Both the position numbers and the translations under genes were made by a program. Below the pieces are notes generated by a model. It was not told the origin of the DNA, ran no database searches, and saw only the letters and a list, made by a program, of their open reading frames with translations. Positions 54,446-64,000 of a stretch of DNA of 64,000 nucleotides are shown here, piece by piece. The stretch lies in the NCBI GenBank assembly GCA_001632435.1, contig KV424027.1:43461-107460 (forward strand). Direction: 5' to 3'. How positions within the stretch are numbered: position 1 is the first letter of the stretch; each line of letters begins with the position of its first letter. Origin of the DNA: Calocera cornea HHB12733. Lineage: Eukaryota > Basidiomycota > Dacrymycetes > Dacrymycetales > Dacrymycetaceae.

Positions 54446-56948
54446 CTAGTTCTTCCCCTGCCCTTCTTCTTCACTCGCAACCTTCCCATACATCCGTAGC
54501 GATGGTCCACTCGTGCCCTTCTGATACCCATCCCAGGAGCGTTCATCATCCGACCCGTCCCTCTCGGGAGGCGAGTCTGAGCGCTTCGTCTGCCCGATAC
54601 TTACGAGCGGGAGGACGTCGTCCTCCCGCACGCCGTTTGCTGACGGCGAATACGCCTCTTCCGCTGCAACCTTGTTGAGACTTCCGCCCTCGGCCCGACG
54701 GCCGATGGACAGGAAGACCGCATCGGCCAGGACGAGCACTGCGTACGCTATCGCTGCTGTCGGTACTGTGTCGAAAGTCAAACAGTGCGTCTGCGCTCAA
54801 CCTCCCTCGCACGTACTCATCATATTCGAGTGCAGCAGCCGGTACACGGGAGACAGATGGTTGTCCCCGACGTTGTCGTTTGTGAGCTTGATCTCGATCC
54901 CGCCCAGATCAAGCAGGCCCAGGAGGGCCAAGCCGATGCCGACGATGAGGTGGGACGCCCAGGTGATCCACATCCACCTGCCGATCGGGGCGCTTCGGAG
55001 TAGGTTCAGTATGGAGACGAGGATGAGCAGGCCGCCCTGTGCGCAACTGTCAGTGGGGCTGGGAGAGATGGCGCAGGAGCGCCTACCGAAGTCGGCAGGA
55101 AGTAGACCGTCCCCTCGAGTACCTCGGTCGTGTACAGCGACAGGAAGTCGAGCACGAGCTGGGAGACCTCGTCCATGCTCGCATTGAACGTGTCCTGGAC
55201 GAGCGTATCGTTGTCCGACGGCGTCCACGAGCTGTTCGTCCCGACCGTGATGCGCACGTACGCGTCCGTGAGCTCCTGGCTCGGCTCGACGCTGTACTCG
55301 GCCGCGATCCAGTAGAGCGCGTCAACCTCGTACTGTACCAGCTCGATGAACGGGTCCACGGTCGCGTTCCCGGGGAACTGCTGCACGGTGGCCTCGAAGA
55401 AGGCGACTTCGTCCGGGAAGGAGGTGGTGATGGGCAGCTTGCCGAACTGGACCGTGAGGTGCTCCATGGGCAGCTGGGAGGTGTCGAACGCCCCGCTCCC
55501 GTTCTGGGAGAGCACGGCGATGCCCTGGGCTTGGAGGGTCGCGAACGCGTCCGTCACGTCGATGACGGCGTTGCCCAGGTTGACGTACTGGACGGCGTTG
55601 CGCATGCCGGCGAGGAGGAGGAGGAGGACGGAGTGCAGCGGGAGGTGGAGGAGGAGCCACAGGATACCGCGTTTCTTGCCCATGCGGATCTCGGGGTTGA
55701 ACCCGTGGAAGAGGAAGTGCCAGGCGCAGCAGATGATGACGAGGACGCAGATGGCTTGGCCATCTACAATTCCTCTGCTTTCAGCCTCATGCTCATGCTC
55801 CTCCAGAAGACCAAGAACACTCACAGACTGCGTTGCCCACCCCGAACCCCTTGACCGCGTCGCCCAGCGTCTTGATGACGCCTATGATGCCCTCGCCGAG
55901 AATAACGAGGGTGAGCTCGCCATACCGCTCGCTGACGAGCGCGACGGGGAGCATGATGTACCCCCTGAAGAAGGGGAGGACGAGCATGGCCAGCATCTCG
56001 AGGCCCAGGGGGAGGTAGAGGAGGACGACCTTGCCCGTCGGGTTGGAGGGGAGGAAGGCGGCTGTGAGGTTGAGGGCGGAGGAGAGGAGGCAGGTGCTGG
56101 CGGGGAGGAGGAGCGCGAGCAGCCGGTGGTGCTGGCGCGTTGCGTATGCCACTGTCTGGCCATGAGCTGCTGTGCTGTGTGCCGTGCCGGGCGGAGGGAG
56201 GTGAGAAGGAGGAGAGAGCGCGTACCGTACAGGTACTGCGCGCCGCAGAGGAGCCTGCTGAGCCCATAGGCCGCTGCGACGCCCTTGAACGCCGTTGCGC
56301 CCTGCTGCCTCTCGCCGGCCTCCTGCGGGTTCTGCGCCACGAGCTGCGCGGGCGGGGGGAGGCAGTTGGCAGGGTCGAACGCCTGGCTCGTCACGCCTAT
56401 GAAGGCGAATGCGGCGAGCTGGAGGAACTTGAAGAGCCTGTGGAGCCAGTCGTTCGCCTGGAAGCGGACGTCGTAGAGCGTTTGGGAGGCCCAGACCCAC
56501 CAGATCAGCACGATGTAGGAGAAGTACGTCAGGATCGACGCGGGCGAGGTCACCTCGTTGTTCGAGCTGAACACGCTGAGCACCGCGACCTACCCCAAGC
56601 CCGACACGCCATCAGCACTTCCTCGTACACCCATGCGGAGGTGGAAACGAGAGACGCACGATGACGAGGTCGTAGAGCAGGTCGAGCCACTCGGTCGCGC
56701 GCTGCTCCTCGCCCAACCACGCCTCCTCGTCCTCCGCGCCCTCCCCCGTCCGTTCCTTCTTGAGCGGGCCAGGCCGTATCACGAGCGGGATGAGGCGCGT
56801 CTTGGGCCCGCGCTGCTCGAGCTTGCGCCGGCGCTGGGCTTCGCTGCAGGGGTGTGGCGTCTTGATCAGCCCTAGCGCCGGGGAAGGAAGGGTGGGGAGG
56901 GACACACCGGTCTATGACGTTGAGCGGGTGTTTCTCCTTGGGCGCCAT
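54446..56948 (-). CDS. LtrA-family membrane protein, copy 5
   Basis: 710 residues from seven exons (minus): 56948-56908, 56843-56660, 56589-56226, 56151-55825, 55763-55087, 55036-54817 and 54765-54446, all in phase. The first exon encodes MAPKEKHPLNVIDR. Signatures are 'ATEWLDLLYDLVIVAVLSVF', 'IWWVWASQTLYDVRFQANDW' and 'SERYGELTLVILGEGIIGVIKT', then an external region (about 180 residues) with NGS, NAT, NSS and NDT sequons, and a polar acidic tail. Exon lengths 327 and 220 nt and the 'GDAVKGFGVGN' and 'NPEIRMGKKRGILWLLLHLPLH' blocks make it the closest relative of copy 1, at the far end of the array and on the opposite strand. Confidence 0.88.
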
Positions 56949-57939
56949 CGAGTCCTCTCTTTTGACAGCCTCAGCTCGCAGATAGTATCGCGCTCGTGTA
57001 TGTCGTGTATTGTGCAAGTATGATCAGAGGGGGTATAAAGTGGAGTGAAGTGTATTGAAGTGAAGTGAAGGACAAGCTTAAGGTGCCCGCCAGGCACGTA
57101 GTGTCTCGCACCCCAACACCCCATATCTTTCCCCTTCGTCCAGTCGCCGCAGCCACACCATCCCGTTTCGTTTCGTTTCGTTTCGTTTCGTGTCAATGAT
57201 CCTCGGTGCGGTGGTCGTGCCCGAGACCGTGATGTGCGCAGCCCCGGTCTGGCGGCCCCCCCGCGGCCGGTCCGGTGTTGATCCAGCCTCCGGCGCGCCC
57301 TAAGTAAGCGCTGCGCGAAGGCTGCTTAGCTCGGACATGCGGATGAGTAAGCGGGATGAAGCGCGCGGCTATCGGGCATTTGCGTTGAATTGAGGTGCGC
57401 TGTCCTAGTCTGTATTACGTTGATGGGCGGTGGAGAGCGGACTAGCGGACTACGGCTGCGCTGTAGCTGAGACGGTGATAGGGACGAGAGGGTTGCACCG
57501 CCCCGGGCCCCGGGCTGGGCGCTCGTTTCGCATTTAGTCCGGGACAAGTGTGGGAAGCGGGCTAAGTTGTGCGGGCTGAATAACGGCGCGGAATATGATC
57601 AACTTTGCAGCTCTCTTCTGATAAGAATATTGTTTTCCAAGGCAGGTGTTGCGCTCCCAGTCGCGGTGGTGACGGAGGGGCGTGACATGAACGCGTCGCG
57701 TCGGTGGTGCCCCTGCCCGTGGTCCCTATCGACGACGGCTCCTGTCGACCACACGGGGCGGGTGACGGTTGTTTGACCGGCCGGTGGCGGCGAGGTTGTT
57801 TGGCCCGCCCGGGGGTTACTCCTTTTATCGTCCTCGGGCGTATGGCTCGAGTGCTTGCCTGGTTTATTGCGCTCGCCTGCAGTCCATCCCTCCCCTCGCC
57901 ACCACACCCTCGACGCTCACATCCACCCACTTGCCACCC
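56949..57939. other. Intergenic region, no gene seen
   Basis: About 990 bases between divergent genes. A (TTTCG)n microsatellite lies at about 57165-57190, and GAAGT-type repeats at about 57044-57070. No coding frame is supported. Confidence 0.6.
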
Positions 57940-59140
57940 ATGACCGAACCCGCCGCCCTCGCTCGCCCCTCCTCCCCGCTCTCCCCCTCCTCCTCCCTCA
58001 TCATCATCCCCGCCCAGACCACCGCCTACCCCCCATCCCCCCAATGCCCCAACACCGCCCCCCAACCCCGGCCCAAGCCACTCCAAGCAGACACGGCCTT
58101 CTTCCTCTCCTTCTTCCTCCTCCTCGCCTCCCACCTCGGCATCGTCACCGCCCGATATCCAGAGGTCAGGCGCAGGGAACGCGTGGCCTACCAGGACGTG
58201 TGGAAGGCACGCGCCGGGGCGGTCAAGAGCGGCGTGAGGAGGGTACGCGAGGAGGTGCGCGGCGCCGCGGCCAGGGTGGCCGCCGTCAGCATGGATGATG
58301 CGCAGGAGGTACGCCCCTCCACTCCTTCCATTCCCTCTTCTATCCCAGGCACGGGGGGGGGCTTACAGAACCGCAGCTCGCTCACCTAGCGCAAGCGCGC
58401 GCGCCGGTGGCCCACTCCCTCCTCTCCGCCCTCGCCCACTCCATCAACACCCTCTACAGCTCCCTCCCGCCCCTCCCCAGCGCCCAAGAAGCACGCGCGG
58501 GCGTCGGGCGGGTGCTCTCGCACAGCAGCCTCGACCTGAACAAGCTCGGCGAAGCAGTCGAGGAAGACGTGGTAGCTGTGAGTCCTTCCTCCGTTTCGTT
58601 TCGTTCCTCCTGCGTGGGGCACGGAAGGGGACTGTCCTGTCCTGTCCTGTACGGTACTGACGTACGCCGCGCACGCGCGGGACACACACGCAGTTGAGCA
58701 TGATAGCGCGGCGGTACGCCCCGGCCCTGTCCGCCCTGCTCACCACGGCCCTGCACCGCACACGCACACGCATACGCATACGCCCACCTCGCCCCCAGCC
58801 GTGGCCAGCATCAATCCCCGCACTGTGGCCCCGCGCTCCGGCAGAAACCACCACTACCACCACCACCACCACCACCACCACAGCATCAGCACCAGCATCA
58901 GCACCAGCAGAGGAGGACGACGACGACTGGGGCATCCGTTCGCTGCCCTGCCCCCCGTCCTCGCCCCACCCACACTCCCCGCACACGCGCACGCGGTACG
59001 CGCCCGCAGTGCAGAACCTGAAGCTGGACCTGGGGACGGGAGTCGGCCGGGAGGGCGGGATAGACCGGGCCATGCGGGATGTGATGCCTGGGCTTGCGGA
59101 GCTGCGCAATGGGGATGGGAATGGGGGGGGGGGGGGCTGA
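57940..59140 (+). CDS. Hypothetical protein with one membrane segment and a poly-Thr tract
   Basis: 338 residues from exons 57940-58308, 58377-58577 and 58694-59140, phase-consistent. The N-terminal 45 residues are Ser/Pro-rich, followed by one predicted membrane helix (about 50-70, ADTAFFLSFFLLLASHLGIV). An amphipathic Arg/Ala-rich helical region with 'VWKARAGAVKSGVRRVREEV' and 'LNKLGEAVEEDVVALSMIARRYAPALSALL' comes next. Exon 3 encodes an uninterrupted Thr run of about 12 residues (ACC/ACT codons, about 58848-58883), an acidic patch EEDDDDW and a Gly-rich end. No family was recognised. The helical part could be a peripheral membrane or mitochondrial scaffold domain, but that is speculation. 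Confidence 0.65.
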
Positions 59141-60190
59141 GTTGAGCTGACTTGACTTGAGTTGGACTGGACTGGTCGGTGGGCAAGACGGCGTTGCTGT
59201 ATGCACTGTACATGCACGGAGAGTGGCTTGTGCAGTGCAGTGCAGTGCTGTATGTGTTATGTAGGTACTGTACGAAGCGACATGAACATGAACATGAACA
59301 GATGGCTGTCCTCAATGTGGCATGGGGCTGGCGGTGGAATCGGTACCGGCGTCGGCGTCGGCGTCGGCGTCGGCATTGGCATTGACATTGCCGATGCCGA
59401 TGCCACCCAATCGAAGAGGACATTGAGCCAGACACCGACACTGACACTGACACCGGTACCGGGGCCGACATTGGCACTACGATGGGCAGACACTGACCGC
59501 ACCGTTCGCCCGGTCCAACAGGACCCGACCCCAAAACCTCGGCACGTACGTTAACTTACAATCAATTAATTAGTATGGCTCCTAGGGGAGCGAGCGCGTT
59601 TCTTCCTACGTACAAATCCAGACAATGATGCCTATGCTACTGCTGCTGCTGTATGCATGCGTTTGTTTCCTACTCCTTTCCTTTCTTTGAGTTCGCTGAG
59701 TTCCTTCGTTTGTTCGTTCCTTCGTATTCGGGCTGTGCGACTACGGCACGGCGGGCCGGCCTCCCTTGGTGCTTGTACTTCCTTCTTTCTCACGACGCCG
59801 GACGGAGTCGCCTGGCGGCGAGTGGGGTGGGGAGAGACGAGGGCAGAGCCGAAGCCGGGGGGCGAGGGGCGAACCGAACCGAAGGGCGTGAATGCGGTGT
59901 TGCGGGCCAAAAACCAAAGGATGTCCACTGAATGGGGAATGGGGGATAATCAAGAAACACAGAACAGAACAGAACAGAGCAGAGCAGGCAGTGATAAACG
60001 GAGGTAAGAATGCAACAAGTGGTCGAAACGAACCACGCTGAATGGGGCGGGAGAGAAACATGTGGGGGGTGGGGGCATTGACAGGTTATTACACCGGCTT
60101 GCGGTTCGAGCGAGACGGGAATCATTGGTCCGAGGTCCGAGGCTGGGGCTGGCGGGGCGGGGCGGGGCGCGGCGCGGCGGGGCGCGGCGG
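59141..60190. repeat. Gene-free region dense in microsatellites
   Basis: About 1 kb holding several short tandem arrays in close succession: (GACTTGA/GTTGA) at about 59138-59170, CAGTG at about 59235-59250, (GAACAT) at about 59279-59300, (GGCGTC) at about 59350-59378, GACACTGACACC-type units at about 59432-59460, and (GAACA) at about 59960-59980. No coding frame is supported. Confidence 0.6.
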
Positions 60191-61677
60191 CTATTCGTCC
60201 TCCGGGAACGACACGTAGCTGCTAAAGTCGAAATTGCAGTCGTCCGGCGCCCCAGCGGCGGACCCGGCGAGATTGGGGCCACTGTTCGCCGGCGCGCCGG
60301 GGGGTAGCTTGCACATGGCCTCCATGAGGCTGGGGTCGTTCCACCACTCCTCGCCGACGGTGCCGTCCGCGTTCATGTCCGGGAAGACGGCGAGGGAGGG
60401 GTCGTCCAGCTGCATCGCGAAGCCTGAAGAGCTCGTGGATGGGCCTGGTGGGGGGGAGGCGATGGTCGGGGACATTGGGCCGAGAGGGAAGGAGGTGGGA
60501 TAGGAGGGCTGCTGTGGGGCGTGCCCGTAGGAAGGGGGCGTGCTGGGGGAGGGGGCGTCGGAGGAGGAGGAGGGCGGGGAGGGCGAGGGGAAGAAGATGC
60601 TGCCGTTGCTGTTCATCGTTGCTGATGCGCTCTGGCCACGCGCGGAGGAGCCGGAAGGGGCGAGGCCCGGCGAGGGGGTGTACATGGGCGTGCCGACCGT
60701 GGGCGTCGTGTTGCTGCTGCTGCCCGGGCTGGAGCCAGGAGGGCGGAGGAAGAGCTCGCTGAGCACGTCCATGCTCGTCGGGCCTTGCTGCTGCTGCTGC
60801 TGGGCGCCGGGGAGCGGGCTGCCGGCGTTGAACCGCGTGCGCGAGCCGCCCTGGGCGAGGTCCTGCCCGGTGTAAGCGAGCATGGCCTGGAGCTGTCGCT
60901 GCTGAGCGCGTTTCTGGTGCTCCTGCTGCTCGCGCGCCTGGCGCTCTTGCTGCTGCTGGTAGTACCGCGCGACTTGGGAGGCCTTCTCCTGCGTCTGGTA
61001 GCGCTGGCGCTCGACGCGCACCTTCTTGTCGTGCGAGACGGCGAGGAGCTGGTACGCGCGCGGGCGGAAGAGGGTGTTCAAGCGGCGGAGCTGCAGACAC
61101 GTCAGTCCTCATTCTCCGTTCGCGGTGAATAAATGAATCGGGGTGGGCAGCCGCATACATAGACCGCAGTGCGCATATACGCGTCTTTGTGCTCTTGGCA
61201 AACTCGGTGCGCGCATCCCCTTTCGGACGGCCGTTACGTACATGCACGTAAGCGCCTTCTGCGCATACGCCCTCTTCCCGCCGCGTCTTGAGCCTTGGCC
61301 CTCTTCGCACGCCCTTCCCAGCGCGCGGCACCGCACTCCCACCCCAGAAAGAAGCGCAGAACAAGACTCACCTTTGCCATCTGCTCGCCTGTGATCCTGC
61401 CCTCGTTGGCGAGGCCCTCAAACTCCCTCAGCTTGCGCATGAGCGTGAGCCCGGACTGGTCGGCGCGCCTGGGCGTCGCCCAGTCGCTGATGACGCCCAG
61501 GCGCTGGCGGTGGAGCTCCTCTGCCTGGTCGCGGGCGAGGGCGGTGGAGAGGAGGTTGATGAACGCCTCGACCTGGCGCTGTGTGAGGAGGTTGGACGGG
61601 TCGGAGGGGCCCGAGCTGGAGGGGGACGAGCGGGAGTGGTACGGGAGGGAGGAGAGCGGGAGGGTCGGCACTGTCAT
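60191..61677 (-). CDS. Hypothetical Gln/Ser/Pro-rich coiled-coil protein, possibly nuclear
   Basis: 401 residues from exons 61677-61372 and 61090-60191 (minus); the 281-base intron is unusually long for this window. Residues 1-30 are Ser/Pro-rich. A conserved-looking helical domain (about 30-130, 'LTQRQVEAFINLLSTALARDQ' and 'LRRLNTLFRPRAYQLLA') is followed by a basic Gln-rich coiled coil (about 125-180, many QQQ and ER/QR). The rest is low-complexity Ser/Pro/Gly with an acidic, aromatic C-terminus (DDCNFDFSSYVSFPEDE) that resembles an activation domain. The composition fits a transcription cofactor, but no named family was recognised. Confidence 0.65.
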
Positions 61678-63552
61678 GCTGGGCAGGCGGGCGGGCGGTC
61701 GTGGTCGAGGTCGAGCGGGGAGCGGGGGTGATTTATGCGGGGCGTGGGAGGCGTGGGCGGGGAGAAGGACGGATCTTGGCTTGGCTGGTGGGTAGGAGGA
61801 ACGGGAGACGGTGTTCCGGGCAGGCCGGGCAGCCGTATATGTAACGTGTGCGGGGCGGGGAAGGGAAGGGGGCCACCGCGGAGAGCGTGGGTGGGGGAGA
61901 ACGTGCGAGGAGAGCGGCTATTCGCGGGGGGAAGTGGGTGCGGTGTGCGCTGCTGGGGGTCGCGATGGCTGCTGGCGGGGAGGGGGGTATGCGAGTGCGG
62001 GGTCGCGCGGTGTTCTTGACAGAGCAGAAGAGGGAGGAAGAGCGCAGAGACGCAGCGGGCGACGGAAGAGAAGAGGGCGGCGGCGCACCGGAGTGAGCTG
62101 ATGCAGACAGAGTAGGATGGACTGGACTGGACTAGGCTCCCTCCCCTGCTGCAAAACGGCACTGGGTGTCTCGCAGCCCTCGCGACAAGCAGCTCCGCCC
62201 GCCCACCATCCCGCGCCCCGCGCCCGCTTCCCCCAAGCCTAATTTCCCTCCATACCCCCTCCCCTGCCCCTGCTCCCGCCCGCCGCACGGCACGGCACTG
62301 GCACACTGAGTCCACTGAGTCAAGCAGACCCGCCGGGGAGGGGGTGATCGAGTTCGGCGACATGGACGGGGGTTGGGGGAGGGGGGGTCATGTGCCCCGG
62401 CCGCGGCCAACGGACCCCGCGGAGTCGGATGCGGCGCGGGGCGCACGGCACACGGAGCAAAATTGCATTCGCCGCCCAATATGTTCCCCACTCATTGGAG
62501 CGCCAGTCGGCCAGGGCCTGAGCGGGGGAGGATCCGGGGCGCAACTAGGGTCTCACCCTCGCCTAGCCGGATCCGGATCACAGCACAGAACCACCCCTTC
62601 CCACCCATCACACATACCAATATTAATATTACACACATCACACGCCGCACCACCTCGCCTCTGCGCAAATCAATCAATCCCCAGCACTACTACTGTGACA
62701 CCTTTGCTTTCCCTGCGACTCATAGTGATTCGCGCCCTAGCCGCATCGTGCAGTACTCTGCGCCTCCTTGAGCGTGCAGAGCAAGCAGGAGGCATGTGAC
62801 ATGCCCTCCCGCGCGCCCTCTGATGAGACCACAAACCCAAACCCTCGTCCCACAACACATCCAATACATCCAATGCAAACGCAAACACAACTCAACTCCC
62901 ATCCAGCCGACCCTCTGACCCTCTGACCAGCTCCCAGATCGATATCCAGCAGATCGATCCCTGCGCGAAACCCCTCCCCCTACCCGCTTAAGCAAATCTG
63001 TGTTTCCTATGCCACGCGGCATGTCGTCATCCGCCCTCGCCGAGCCGGACCCGGACCCGGACCCGGACCATCCCTCATTGCTAAATACCAGTTCTAACTT
63101 AGCTTATTAATAAGTTAGTCACTGCGTGTCAGGGTCTGATTTGCTAGGCCGCGATAAGGTCTGTGAGGTCACCTGACCCGAGGTCCAGGAGGAGGTGTTG
63201 AGGCCGTATTTCCGTTGCTCTAGGACAGTGTCATTCATACGCCGTACGACACTATCCTAGGTATTAGTTTAGACAAGCTTTATCTACTTCTAGCATAGCG
63301 AATATACTTATTTTTGCAGCCAGCTCGCTCCACGGGCCCTATGACGCGGGCTGATCCATCCCCGGCCGATCCTCTTTCCCAATGTGGCATTGAGCTAGCT
63401 AATGCCGTCTTACAGCGACTAATCACAGACATACGCAGCCCGCCTTTTCTCACCCATAAGAAATCCTCCCCCCCACCCCCTCATCGCATACATCCCCCTC
63501 TTCCCTCCCTTACGCTCCCCAACTCCTCTGCACTTCCCATCGCGTGTTCTTC
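61678..63552. other. Intergenic region with an AT-rich hairpin block
   Basis: About 1.9 kb between divergent genes. The first 1.3 kb is GC-rich and repetitive in purines without a supported gene. From about 63075 to 63310 composition changes abruptly to AT-rich and includes two inverted repeats (63094-63118 and 63220-63260). It looks like an insertion or a transposon remnant. Confidence 0.55.
63220..63260. repeat. Inverted repeat with 13-bp arms
   Basis: CTAGGACAGTGTC (63220-63232) pairs with GACACTATCCTAG (63248-63260) with one mismatch, loop of 15 bases. It lies within an AT-rich block that also holds the 12-base palindrome CTTATTAATAAG (63103-63114). Confidence 0.7.
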
Positions 63553-64000
63553 ATGTCGTTGGCAAACGGCTCCTCCCCCTCCGAGGAGATGATGGACTTC
63601 TGGCGGGACCTCCGCATGGAGCAATGGTCGCTGGAGAAGCTGAAGCTCGTGAGGGAGATCGTCGTGGCTGCGGCGGCTGGCGCAGACAACGGAAGGTCAG
63701 TCGCGCGCAGAGGACCGGAGCGATTACATACCAACTAAGGATGTAATCGCGCGTCCTCTCCACAGCCTCCCCTCTTCCACCTCCCACTCATTCTCCGGCT
63801 CGTACATGGGGACCCCACAGCGGTCCCCCCTGAGCACCACGTCGTCCCTCCCGCCGGACAGCCCGATTGTCGAGACTGTCCGCGATCTCGCAGAGCGCCT
63901 GGATGTAGTGGAGAAACGTCAGTCCGCGCCCAGCTCCAGGAAGAAGATCAAGCCCACCCGCATCCGCCAGCGCAACGAAGACAGCGAGATCGAGAGCGAC
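63553..64000 (+). CDS. Hypothetical protein, 5' part only
   Basis: Starts at ATG 63553 (MSLANGSSPSEEMMDFWRDL) and runs past the window end. Exon 1 is 63553-63695; intron 63696-63765 (GTCAGT..CACAG) joins in phase to exon 2 (63766 onward). The N-terminal 45 residues form a charged amphipathic helix. Exon 2 encodes a Ser/Thr/Pro-rich stretch with 'TPQRSPLSTTSSLPPDSP', a heptad-like segment 'IVETVRDLAERLDVVEKRQ' and a basic patch 'SSRKKIKPTRIRQR' that could be a nuclear localisation signal. No family was recognised. Confidence 0.6.

Noticed and set aside
59162..59554. Frame encoding Gly-Val and Asp-Ala repeats
   Set aside because: Produced by GGCGTC and GACACC microsatellites; no start context or conserved domain.

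Overview
The window is nuclear DNA from a filamentous basidiomycete, most likely an Agaricomycete. The evidence is a GC-rich sequence, genes split by many short introns (mostly about 45-75 bp) with GTRCGT/GTGAGT-type donors, and recognisable eukaryotic genes such as ORC1, SEH1, eL39, uS14, PPME1 and LIP2. Most models below were assembled by hand by checking that reading phase is kept across every proposed intron. The species cannot be named from the sequence alone.

Layout. 0-1.1 kb: the 5' end of a channel-like gene (minus) and a two-repeat DUF3072 protein (plus). 1.2-7.1 kb: two tandem O-fucosyltransferase-like glycosyltransferases (minus). 7.8-9.4 kb: an ER FKBP-type prolyl isomerase and ribosomal protein eL39. 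10.7-11.9 kb: a 2-oxoglutarate/Fe(II) oxygenase. 14.3-19.1 kb: two convergent paralogous MFS transporters flanking a sterol-desaturase-type hydroxylase. 20.6-25.3 kb: protein phosphatase methylesterase, a PD-(D/E)XK-like protein and mitochondrial octanoyltransferase LIP2. 25.6-29.1 kb: an LRR-like gene broken by several frame shifts and a 100-base N gap. 29.3-31.6 kb: nucleoporin SEH1 and ribosomal protein uS14. 33.5-38.7 kb: a mitochondrial ClpX-type AAA+ unfoldase and ORC1, both on the minus strand. 39.3-56.9 kb: five LtrA-family (low temperature requirement A) membrane protein genes with one small unrelated membrane protein among them. 57.9-64 kb: three genes of unknown function, the last cut by the window end.

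The most distinctive features are the five-gene LtrA array, a 7-nt microexon that encodes part of the most conserved ClpX motif, other extreme exons (an ATG-only first exon in eL39, a 9-nt last exon in uS14), an inverted MFS pair that keeps an identical 14-base leader motif at identical spacing, and a 270-bp MITE-like element with 26-bp terminal inverted repeats. No tRNA, rRNA, CRISPR or intact autonomous transposon was seen. Long gene-free stretches are listed as such.
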